Shown: positions 42,183 through 49,892 of the stretch, one piece after another | How positions within the stretch are numbered: position 1 is the stretch's first letter | How the letters are laid out: every line of letters begins with the position of its first letter | Assembly (NCBI RefSeq): GCF_009862265.1 | Contig: NZ_WWGX01000100.1 | Location: forward strand, 1 to 64,000 | Direction of reading: 5' to 3' | From: Streptomyces sp. SID8352 | GTDB taxonomy: Bacteria; Actinomycetota; Actinomycetes; Streptomycetales; Streptomycetaceae | Length of the DNA stretch: 64,000 nt | The notes under the pieces: model-generated | Told to the model about the DNA's origin: nothing | Database searches by the model: none | What the model saw: only the letters and a program-made list of their open reading frames with translations | Translations under genes and position numbers: made by a program

Positions 42183-43472
42183 GTGCCCGGTGACCCGCTC
42201 TGGAACAGCGCGAAGGTCAGAGAGCTAGTCGCCCGGCGGCAACCGGGCGGACTCGTACGGTTGGGCCGTGAGCACCGAGGATGGACACTCGCCGGACTCG
42301 GCGAGCACCTGGGGTGCTCGGCTGCGACGGTCTCGCGGATGGAACGCCGCACCCAGGTAACCGACCTGACGCTCATTCACCTGGCCGCCTCCGCAGTGGG
42401 CGTTCCTCGACACGTCCTGGTGAGTTCTCTGGTGCCCCCCGCTCCTTCCGGACAGGCCAGCACTAGAGTGTCGGCCAGTCCGCACGCCGAGGAGGACCCG
42501 ATGCGCCGCCGCTCGTTGCTCACCGCCACGGCGACCGTACCGGCTGCCATGCTGCTCGGCGTGGACCGGGCTTTGGCCGACACCCCGCCACCGACGGGCA
42601 GGGGTGCCTTGAACGACCGTGTGGCCTCCGCCCGCGGCCTCTACGACAAGGGGGCCCACACGCAGCTCCTCGGGCTGCTGCCGGGCCTCTTGGCCGACGG
42701 GCACGCCGCTGCCTCCTCGCGCCGCGAACTGGACCAAGCCCGATTGTCCTCCGTCTACAGTCTGAGCGCCGCCCTGCTGATCAAGCTCGGCTCGTACGAG
42801 CAGGCCCGCCTCACCGCCGACCGCGCGCGCACCTGGGCCGAGGTGTCCGGGTCCCCGCTCGCCGCCGCTGCCGCCTCCCGCGAGTTCGCAATCGTGCTGC
42901 GCCACCAGGACCGGGGCGAAGAAGCCCAAACCCTCATGGAGTCGGCCGCGGCCCGGGTGGAGACGACAGGGCTGCGGACGGACGCGGCCTCGTCGGCCTA
43001 CGCGCAGATGCTGTGCACCCTGGCCTACACCGCCGCCCGGGGAGGCCGGCGCGCGGAGGCCCTGACCATGGCCGAGGAGGCACGGCGGGCCGCACGGCGC
43101 CTGCCGCTCCAGGCACCTGCCGGGCGTCTCTTCCCCATCAGCCCGGCCGCCGTGGATCTCTACGCCGTCGGCGTCCACTGGGCCCTTGGCGACGCCGGTG
43201 CCGCGCTGGAGGCGGGGCGGTACCTTCGGCCCGAGCACTTCCCCACGGCGGAGAGGAAGGCACGCCTGGGCACAGACATGGCGCGTGCCTGGTGGGCGTG
43301 GGGCCGCCCTGAGCAGACCGCCCGCGCCTTGCTCGACGCTCACCGTGCGAGCCCCGGCGAGGTGAGAGACCGTCCCGCGATCCGCAGCATCGTGACCGAG
43401 TTGGCGCAGCGGCACCCTCGTGCCGTTGGTGTGCGGAAGTTGCATGCCGCCGTGTCCGCCCCGGCGAGCTGA
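42183..43472 (+). CDS. XRE-family regulator with TPR-like domain
   Basis: 429-aa protein. N-terminal helix-turn-helix (WTLAGLGEHLGCSAATVSRM, about 32-51), followed by a linker with an odd stretch RRSLLTATATVPAAMLLGVD resembling a Tat signal (also seen in many streptomycete XRE-TPR regulators), and an alpha-helical repeat region (about 140-420) rich in Ala/Arg/Leu. GTG at 42183 is chosen from the GGGGGAGGGACC 3-13 nt upstream. Probably senses a peptide or partner through the helical domain and controls the divergent gene. Confidence 0.85.
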   Translation: MPGDPLWNSAKVRELVARRQPGGLVRLGREHRGWTLAGLGEHLGCSAATVSRMERRTQVTDLTLIHLAASAVGVPRHVLVSSLVPPAPSGQASTRVSASPHAEEDPMRRRSLLTATATVPAAMLLGVDRALADTPPPTGRGALNDRVASARGLYDKGAHTQLLGLLPGLLADGHAAASSRRELDQARLSSVYSLSAALLIKLGSYEQARLTADRARTWAEVSGSPLAAAAASREFAIVLRHQDRGEEAQTLMESAAARVETTGLRTDAASSAYAQMLCTLAYTAARGGRRAEALTMAEEARRAARRLPLQAPAGRLFPISPAAVDLYAVGVHWALGDAGAALEAGRYLRPEHFPTAERKARLGTDMARAWWAWGRPEQTARALLDAHRASPGEVRDRPAIRSIVTELAQRHPRAVGVRKLHAAVSAPAS

Positions 43473-43553
43473 GACCGCCGCCCGTCGGGCCCCGCCGGAT
43501 CCGGACATGCCTCACTCCCCGCGCTAAGGGGTCCCAGCCGGCCTCGACCCGGC

Positions 43554-44507
43554 CTGAAGCGTGTCGGCCAGGCCCGCACCGCCCGTGAACGCCTGCGCAC
43601 CACGGTCCGTACCGCCGTGGCCGCCGCCACCAGCATCGAGCAGTTCATCAGCCTGCTCCAGCACACCGACCACATAGAAGAGCGCCCACACAACCAACCC
43701 GTGGAACCAGGCCACTGCCGCTGCGGAACGCAGCCCCCGTCGCCTCGAACACTCTGAGGACGCGGCAGCCCAGGCCCGCCTGGCCGCCGTCGGCGAAGCC
43801 CTCGACGCCCTGTCCCTTCGCGCGCCCCAGGCCATTCGCCCCCAGCTCCGGCAGGCAGCCGAGGCATTCGAGCGCGCCACCCGCTCCCGCGTCCACGCCA
43901 AGCACCAGCACGCCCGCGCTCTGCGCGGCGCCGTGCGGGCCATGGTCCACGAACCCGCCCCGAGAGACGGCGCGCTGTTGGCGATGTTCCTCGACGCCGC
44001 GACCCTTGTCGTCATCACCGCCGCCCGCTGGCACCAGCGACGTCACCACGACCAGCAGGTGGCGGCAGCCCACCAGACCCTCATCCAGCTGCGAGCCGCC
44101 TACGAGCACACAGCCGTCGCACCGCTGACCGCACTCGCCCAGCGTCGGCCACCACAGCAAGTGGTGCAGCGCCACATCCTCCTCATCCACCGGACCATGC
44201 CAAGCAGGTGGTCGAAAACCCGTCCTTCGACGCACTCACAGCCGTGCTCGCGACCGCCGAGAAGGCCGGAGACGATCCGAAGCAACTGCTTCAGCAGGCA
44301 ACCGACGAACGGGCACTCGACGACGCCCGAAGCCCCCCACGGGTGCTGACCTGGCGCGTCGAGCGACTCAGTGCCAGGCCGGTTCCGAGTGAGCGTGCAC
44401 GTGTGGCAGGCATGCGGAGTGCGGCACGGTGGGCGGGCACGCCGGTCCGATCGACAACGGTTGCGCCGGCCTCTCAGCCGCAGCTTCCACAGGCACGTCG
44501 ACGTTGA
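43554..44507 (+). pseudogene. Relaxase/mobilisation protein, C-terminal remains
   Basis: Pieces in at least two frames match the C-terminal half of streptomycete mobilisation relaxases: ARERLRTTVRTAVAAATSIE (frame from 43554), then AVGEALDALSLRAPQAIRPQ and MVHEPAPRDGALLAMFLDAA (another frame, 43741-44190), then VENPSFDALTAVLATAEKAG and QQATDERALDDARSP (frame of 44208). Frameshifts lie near 43700 and 44195. The nicking domain with its catalytic Tyr and His triad is absent. Relic of a conjugative or mobilisable element. Confidence 0.7.
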
Positions 44508-44537
44508 TCACACCCGCTTCCGTACCCGAAGCGGGTG

Positions 44538-45333
44538 TCAGGCCGCGCACCCCAGCACATCGTGGGCGAACGCGAGAGCCCGGAACCGAGCTCCCACGGC
44601 GTCGGGGCCGCGGAAGACCAGTGCCCGCAGAGCACTGACCTGTCGCCCCGAGGCCCACAGCCCAGTGGCCGGGGAGAGAAACGGGACGACGGCTACGCCC
44701 AGCTCGGTGCAGGGCGCGTGGTCCAGGTAGGTCATGCCGCCGGTGCCGCACAGGTAGGCGCGTGCACCGGTGGCGTCGGCCAGGTCGGCCAGCCGCTCGG
44801 ACCGGCCCGTACGTGCGGGCAAGGCGCTGCTGGTGAAGATCTGTCCCCGCCAGCCGAGCAGTCCGAGCAGGGCGCGGGTCGAGGCCGTGGCGACCGGCGC
44901 GACCCTTCCTGTGTCGAACGCATTCCAGACCGGCTGAAGGGCACGGTCAAGTGCGGGCCAGTGGGGGCTGGTCCCGTACTGCTGGCGCAGGATCGTTGAA
45001 GCCCGGCGTCGGGCCGCGGCCAGGGTCGGCTATCAGGGCGTCTCTGATGAGGGTGGCCCGCCCGGAGGGGCGGTGAGTGGGGAGGGTCAGCCACCGGTCC
45101 GGGCCGCGGCCGTCGAGTGCGGCGATGCGGGCGCGATGCTGGTAGTCGCGGCGGGCGCACTGCACGTCGTCCAGGACGATCCAGTGGTCCGCCGCGAACA
45201 GCTTGGCCAGCGTGGTCAGCCGGGGCATGAAGTTGGGCTGGTGGATGACGCACAGGCCGCCCGGGGAGGAGAGTTCAGGAAGCGATGAGGCGGCTGGTGA
45301 AGCCGGCGTGGATGAGGGATTCGTACGCGGCAT
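44538..45333 (-). pseudogene. WbqC-family protein with a frameshift
   Basis: The N-terminal half (VIHQPNFMPRLTTLAKLFAA, then DHWIVLDDVQCARRDYQHR) and C-terminal half (LRQQYGTSPHWPALDRALQ, SSALPARTGRSERLADLADA, YLCGTGGMTYLD) are clearly WbqC-like but in two frames, with the break near 45010-45040. WbqC proteins are found in polysaccharide and glycopeptide clusters; their activity is not established. The start overlaps the end of the ydcF-like gene by 59 nt, so it was the last gene of a three-gene operon (XRE, YdcF, WbqC). Inactive unless the frameshift is a sequencing error. Confidence 0.72.
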
Positions 45334-45943
45334 GCACGTCCTCCGGGACCTCCTGCTCGATGGCGAACCCGAGCTTCGGATACTCGATCACCCGCTGGAG
45401 GTCGCCGACAAGCATGTCCACCACGAGCTTCTCGTCGCCGATGGACTTGAGGTAGTCGTCGAACTCCAGGGTTTCCGAGGCGCACACCATCTCGGCCTCG
45501 GGCCACAGCTTGCGGGCGGTGGCGTACGACCGCCGTTCCATGTAGGGCTTGGAGACCAGCAGCACCTTCTCCGGGGTGATGCCGGCGTCGGCCAGGACCT
45601 CGCGGGCGAGGGTGATGTTCTGCCCGGTGTTCGCGGCGTGGGGCTCCAGCAGGATCGCGGAGGCGGGGACATCAAGGTCGATGGCGTGCTCGCGGAAGTG
45701 GACCGCTTCGCCGCGTGGGAAGACCTTGGCGGTGGTCGGGCTGTTGCCGCCGGTGAAGACCAGCGTGGGGAAGAGACCCGCGTGGTACAGCTCGGCGGCG
45801 CGCGTGGCCACCCCAAGGTCATGGCTGCCCAGGCCGATCGCCACGTCCACGGGGCGGGCCCGGTGGTGCATCTGGTGAAAGTCCCAGATCGCCTTGGCCT
45901 GGTGCCACTGGTCTTCGGTGATGGCCTGCTGGTTGTCACTCAC
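45275..45943 (-). CDS. YdcF/DUF218-family protein
   Basis: 222-aa DUF218 protein without an evident membrane anchor. Family motifs: IGLGSHDLGVATRAAELYHA, LVFTGGNSPTT, EPHAANTGQNITLAREVL and VLLVSKPYMERRSYATA. Relatives include YdcF (binds S-adenosylmethionine) and envelope proteins SanA/ElyC. GTG start overlaps the stop of the XRE regulator (GTGA at 45940), and the WbqC gene overlaps its end, so it is central in a three-gene operon. It is the only intact member. Function unknown. Confidence 0.85.
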   Translation of the reverse strand: MSDNQQAITEDQWHQAKAIWDFHQMHHRARPVDVAIGLGSHDLGVATRAAELYHAGLFPTLVFTGGNSPTTAKVFPRGEAVHFREHAIDLDVPASAILLEPHAANTGQNITLAREVLADAGITPEKVLLVSKPYMERRSYATARKLWPEAEMVCASETLEFDDYLKSIGDEKLVVDMLVGDLQRVIEYPKLGFAIEQEVPEDVHAAYESLIHAGFTSRLIAS

Positions 45944-47063
45944 GCGTTCGTCTCCCTGATCACCGTCGGCGAGGCCCGGGGCGGCCCCTCACTGCTGGCC
46001 TTGACGCCCTCGATACTGCGCAGTTGGTGCACGAGGCCGTACTGCGCGGCCGTCCGTGCGGCCTGGCCGAGAACGCGTAGCCCATCATCGCGGGTCGCCG
46101 TGTCGGAGAGCAGGATGTGGCCGTGAGCGGTGTCCAGTCGTACGCGTTGCATCGGTGAGTCGGTGCTCCCGCTGCTTCGGGCGATGTCGATGAAGTGCAG
46201 GGCCTGGGTGAGGTCTCCGACGCCCCGGCGGGCCAGGGCCAGCTTCTGATGGGCCACCGACCAGTCGTCGGGTTCGGTGAGCTCTTCGAACTCACGGGTC
46301 GCGGCCTGCATCACGCGGGTCGCGTAGTCGTGGTTGCCATCCTTGCTGAGTGCCGTGCCCACCCACAGGCGGGCTCTGGCCCGGTCACGGCGAGAAAGCC
46401 GGTCGTCGACGGCGAGCGTCTCGTACGTACGGGCCGATGCCTCCAGGTCACCGGACATCTCCGCGACGACCGCGAGGGACAGATCGAGCTGGGCGACACG
46501 GCGGGGGATGTCGAGCTGGGTGAAGATCGAGCGCGCGCCCGCGTAGGCGTGGCGCGCGGACAGTGGTCCGAGCACAGCGCCCTGATCGCGCTTGAGGTCT
46601 CCGAGTAACGCGGTGGATCGGGCGTAGAGGTACAGGCCCTTGTCGTCGAGTTCGGCGGCCGTGAATCGGTTGAGCCATCGGCTCAGCAGGCTGTCGGCGA
46701 AGGTGAAGTTCTGCCGGGACAAGGCGACGACGGCACGGTCCAGGTCGTCGGTCCACGACTCGTACTCCCAGGCTCTGGGCCCGGCAGCCGTCACCCGGCG
46801 CCCGGCTGCCTGCTGCCCGGGGCCGGCCATTTCCGACAGGAGCGTTTCGAAGCGCAGGTGCACGGAGGCATCGGCGCGGCCGAGCGCGGTGTCGAGAATG
46901 GCCTGGGTGTCGGGGGGGGCTCGGTCGCGGACCGGAGCTTTTCCCACTTCGAGATGGTCGCGACGGCGAGACCGAGGCGCTCGGCGAAAGCTCGCACACT
47001 CAGGCGTAGGGCGAGCCGCAAAGCTCTGGCCTCCAGGCCGGTCCAATGGTGCACGGTCGCCAC
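45940..47063 (-). pseudogene. XRE-type regulator broken at a G8/C8 run
   Basis: The first part (VATVHHWTGLEARALRLALR, then SVRAFAERLGLAVATISKWE) is a helix-turn-helix. The rest (DTQAILDTALGRADASVHLR onward, with helical TPR-like repeats to the end) is in another frame. The junction is a run of eight C on the minus strand (46912-46919 on plus as G8); nine C would restore one open frame of about 374 aa. Sequencing error, phase-variable tract or mutation are all possible. GTG at 47063 has GGAAGGGAG upstream. A TTA codon occurs in frame at 46606-46608, implying bldA dependence if functional. Confidence 0.75.
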
Positions 47064-47218
47064 GCGTCGCTCCCTTCCACCAGCCATGGAAGCAGAAGCG
47101 TGCGGCCGGTGGGGCGGAAGTAGAGCGCAAGTGGAACAGCCGGTGGTTCCCTGCGCGTTGGGGTACGGCGACGCTCAAGGGGTCACTCTTTCGCCGAGTC
47201 CCCTGGACGGTCGCCAGC

Positions 47219-47647
47219 GTGGAACTCCTTACCGAGCACCGCCCGGTCAACGGGCCCGTCGTCTACGGCTTCCTGCGGCTGGTCGGCGTCTCCGTAGCCC
47301 GTCAAACGGCGTTACGGGCGTCTCTGACGGAGTACTGCCGGATCCATGAGCTGCAGCTCTCCGGAGTCTTCAAGGACAGGCGCGCGACGACCGACCCGAC
47401 CTCCACCGCCTTCACCGGTCTGCTGGACGCGCTGGCTCTTCCCGACGTCTACGGCGTCATCGCCCCCGCCTTGTCCCACCTGGGACCGAAGCACCTAGCC
47501 GCCGACCGCACGCGCCGTATCGAGGCCACCGGCGCCCGCCTGCTGCTGGCCCGCCGTCCCCGCATCGGCCCCGTCCACGTACCTCGTCACCAGACCGCCC
47601 ACCGCCGCTACCCCGCATCACTTCGCCCCCTGAGCACGGAGTCATGA
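47219..47647 (+). CDS. Small resolvase-like protein (TTA codon)
   Basis: 142-aa protein resembling the N-terminal part of serine recombinases: VNGPVVYGFLRLVGVSVARQ, LTEYCRIHELQLSGVFKDRR, GLLDALALPDVYGVIAPALS. The catalytic Ser of resolvases (YxRxS) is replaced (GFLRLVG), and there is no DNA-binding domain, so recombination activity is unlikely. Codon 32 is TTA (47312-47314), so translation should require the bldA tRNA. Coupled by ATGA to the HATPase gene. Such resolvase-like/HATPase pairs recur in streptomycetes, to my memory, with unknown role. Confidence 0.7.
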   Translation: MELLTEHRPVNGPVVYGFLRLVGVSVARQTALRASLTEYCRIHELQLSGVFKDRRATTDPTSTAFTGLLDALALPDVYGVIAPALSHLGPKHLAADRTRRIEATGARLLLARRPRIGPVHVPRHQTAHRRYPASLRPLSTES

Positions 47648-48108
47648 GGCACCCCATGCCCGAGTCGCTTCAGCAGTTCTTCGACGCTCGACACCAGTCC
47701 GTACGTAGGGCACGGGAGTTCGCCACCCGGGCGCTGGACGGCTGGGGCCTGACGAGCCGCGCCGAGGACATCCGCCTGTGCGTCTCCGAACTCGCCACGA
47801 ACGCTGTCCTCCACGGCACCACCCGCGGGCACGGCTTCCTCGTCCGGCTCGACATCGACGACAACTGCGTACGCCTGGAAGTGCACGACAGCCGTCGCCG
47901 GCAGCCCGTCGTACGCGAGCCGGCCGCCACAGACATCTCCGGGAGGGGCCTGATGTTGGTGGCCGCGCTCTCCGACGAGTGGGGAGTGAAGGACCGTACC
48001 CCGCTCGGAAAGGTCATCTGGTCCTGCTTCAAGACCGCGGACGACGACGCAGCCCCGATCAGCCCTCCCGGCTCAGACCGCGACGACCGCCCTGTGGAGG
48101 TCCGATGA
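47644..48108 (+). CDS. RsbW-like ATP-binding (anti-sigma-type) protein
   Basis: 154-aa HATPase_c_2 protein. N box CVSELATNAVLHGTTRG with the Mg-binding Asn intact, G1-like LEVHDSRRRQP, G2 GRGLMLVAALSDEWG and the final strand GKVIWSCFK. This layout matches streptomycete regulatory kinases related to RsbW/SpoIIAB, which act on anti-anti-sigma factors. Coupled at both ends (ATGA with the resolvase-like gene, ATGA with the following ORF). Confidence 0.88.
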   Translation: MRHPMPESLQQFFDARHQSVRRAREFATRALDGWGLTSRAEDIRLCVSELATNAVLHGTTRGHGFLVRLDIDDNCVRLEVHDSRRRQPVVREPAATDISGRGLMLVAALSDEWGVKDRTPLGKVIWSCFKTADDDAAPISPPGSDRDDRPVEVR

Positions 48109-48352
48109 CCACAACCGGCACACCGGATCGGGCTGCGCCTGCCGCAGCAAGCACGCGGGCACTGAGACCGGCTCGTTGCGCCGCCTCGCCAATCTCCGCG
48201 GACGGCCGCGGAGTGTCTTCGCCGGCACTCTGGCCACACTCTTCCTCACCCTTGGCTTGCTCACAGCCGCCGCCGACCGCCCACTGCGTGTTCCGGCTGG
48301 ACAGGTAAAGCTGCTTCCTGCCGGGAACCTCGGGCTCTCGTGCGTCACATGA
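48105..48352 (+). pseudogene. Small membrane protein, apparent frameshift near start
   Basis: An ATG overlapping the HATPase stop (ATGA at 48105) opens a frame that soon reads as odd Ala/Ser/Pro-rich text (to 48308). A different frame from about 48119 reads CACRSKHAGTETGSLRRLAN followed by a hydrophobic helix FAGTLATLFLTLGLLTAA and ends LPAGNLGLSCVT at 48352, which is far more protein-like but has no start codon. One base missing near 48119 would join the two. Third member of the cassette, either frameshifted or wrongly read. Confidence 0.5.
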
Positions 48353-48370
48353 TTGGACAGCACAGCCGAC

Positions 48371-48408
48371 AGGTGAGGCACCTACCCCTATGGGTGGGTG
48401 CCTCGCCT
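48371..48408 (+). terminator. Terminator with 17-bp stem and CTAT loop
   Basis: 48371-48387 pairs with 48392-48408 with two G-U pairs around a 4-base loop, 19 nt after the putative membrane protein stop. Ends the resolvase-like/HATPase operon. Confidence 0.8.
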
Positions 48409-48626
48409 GTTTCGAAGGACCGCGCACGGCGTGGGAGGTCGCCGCCTTTGCGGCGGGGTGCCAAATGGGGCGGGCGGACGAGAACCAGGCACCGCGCTCG
48501 GGCGGGCAGCCGGGCAGGGCCAAGGAGACACGGCACCGGGAGTCCAACTCGTCCGTACAGTCGCACGCTGCGGCTGAAGCGGCCGGTACGGTGCAGCTCC
48601 CGGAGTGAGCGACGGCAGGGGCGGCC

Positions 48627-49121
48627 ATGAACACGGGTACGGGCACAGACACGGGCACGGGCACACCGCATCACGAGTTCCGGGTGGGCGACGTTCTGCG
48701 AGTCGGCTGCCCGCCCGCTGAAGGACGAGTGGTCGAGGTGACCCGCTTCCACGCCTCGGTCGAGTGGCCATGGGCGGAGATCGATCCGCACTCCCGGTTC
48801 AGGTGGAACGGGCAGAGGGCCTTCGCGATGTCGCCCGACTCCCCGGAGTGGACCATGAGCCTGTTCAAGACCGATCCCGAACCGTGGAACCTGCACGCCG
48901 GTGACGGCTGCCTGGTGGGCATACCCGAGACGCTGGTGCGGATCATCGATATCGGCCGCTATGACCCTCCGCAGGATGTCGGCTGGCTCCCCCGCCCTCA
49001 CACGATGCTGATCGTCGTGCCCGCCGACTACCCGGACGAAGCTCTCTCCGAGCACGACGGAGACACGATCGACCTTGAATCAGCGGCACCGGTGACGATC
49101 GAGCTGGTGTCCCGGGGCTGA
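48627..49121 (+). CDS. Hypothetical protein, 164 aa
   Basis: Begins with a Thr/Gly repeat (MNTGTGTDTGTGTPHHEF) followed by what looks like a folded beta-rich domain: RVGDVLRVGCPPAEGRVVEV, VEWPWAEIDPHSRFRWNG, DGCLVGIPETLVRIIDIG. I do not recognise a family. An upstream GACGGCAGGGGCGGCC gives a modest ribosome-binding site. It is the last gene of the accessory stretch. Confidence 0.65.
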   Translation: MNTGTGTDTGTGTPHHEFRVGDVLRVGCPPAEGRVVEVTRFHASVEWPWAEIDPHSRFRWNGQRAFAMSPDSPEWTMSLFKTDPEPWNLHAGDGCLVGIPETLVRIIDIGRYDPPQDVGWLPRPHTMLIVVPADYPDEALSEHDGDTIDLESAAPVTIELVSRG

Positions 49122-49615
49122 CCGGGGCATGTCCCTCGCGTGCCGTGCGGGCCCGATCGGCCCAGCCGCGCAGCAGCCCGGGGCACACCCGGGGAGAGCG
49201 TCCAACTGCGCGACGGCGCCGACGGGATAGGTGATTCCGGTGGCGTCGGCTCAGGCTGCCGCGTCCCGGACCGGCGGCGTACGGGTGCTGTCCGGGCTGG
49301 TCGCGGAGGGCGGCCGGGGCGTGGGCCGACGGCGCGCTCCGGGCACGGTGCGTGAGGGTGCCGGCCCGGTCGGCCCGGGAACCGTCGGCCCGGAAGCCCC
49401 CGGCCCCGGCGACCGGGTTCGGGGCCCAGTGCCGAGACTGTGGCGACTCCAGGGAGGGCCCCGCCCGCCCTCGCCTCCGTGGAGGGCCTGCCCGCCCCTC
49501 ACCGGCTCCGCCGGGGCAAGGACGCCGATGTCGTCCCCGGTGAGCACGAGGAGGCCCGGGGTGGTGGTCCGGCCCGGGTGTGGCGCCTGGCGTGCGGCGC
49601 CTCCGCCGCGGGGAC

Positions 49616-49830
49616 TTGGGGCGCCGCCACCACACGGACGGGCACCCCCGCCACCTTGAGGCGCCGCACGCCACACGGAGAGGCACCCTCCGCCACCTTG
49701 AAGCGCCGCACACAACACGGAGGGGCGCCCGCCGCCTTGAGGCGCCGCCACCACCCGGAGGGCGCCCCCGCCGCCTTGGGCTCCGCACGCCGCGCGGGGC
49801 AGGCGCCCCCGCCACCTTGAAGCGCCGCCA
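49616..49830. repeat. Tandem repeat of about 40 bp, five to six copies
   Basis: Units of 39-42 bp, each centred on CCGCCACCTTGAGGCGCCGC-like sequence, with CCTTG at about 49654, 49696, 49735, 49774 and 49815. On the minus strand one frame gives repeated Arg-Arg-Phe/Leu-Lys-Val-Ala-Gly units, but units are not all multiples of three, so coding is unlikely. The surrounding 49122-49892 has no supported gene. The repeat ends just before the copA stop and may mark the border of the accessory region. Confidence 0.75.
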
Positions 49831-49892
49831 CCACGCAGGGGAGAGGCGGCCCACCCGGCCCGCCTCCCCCCGCGTGGTGTTCCGCCTCGGCG

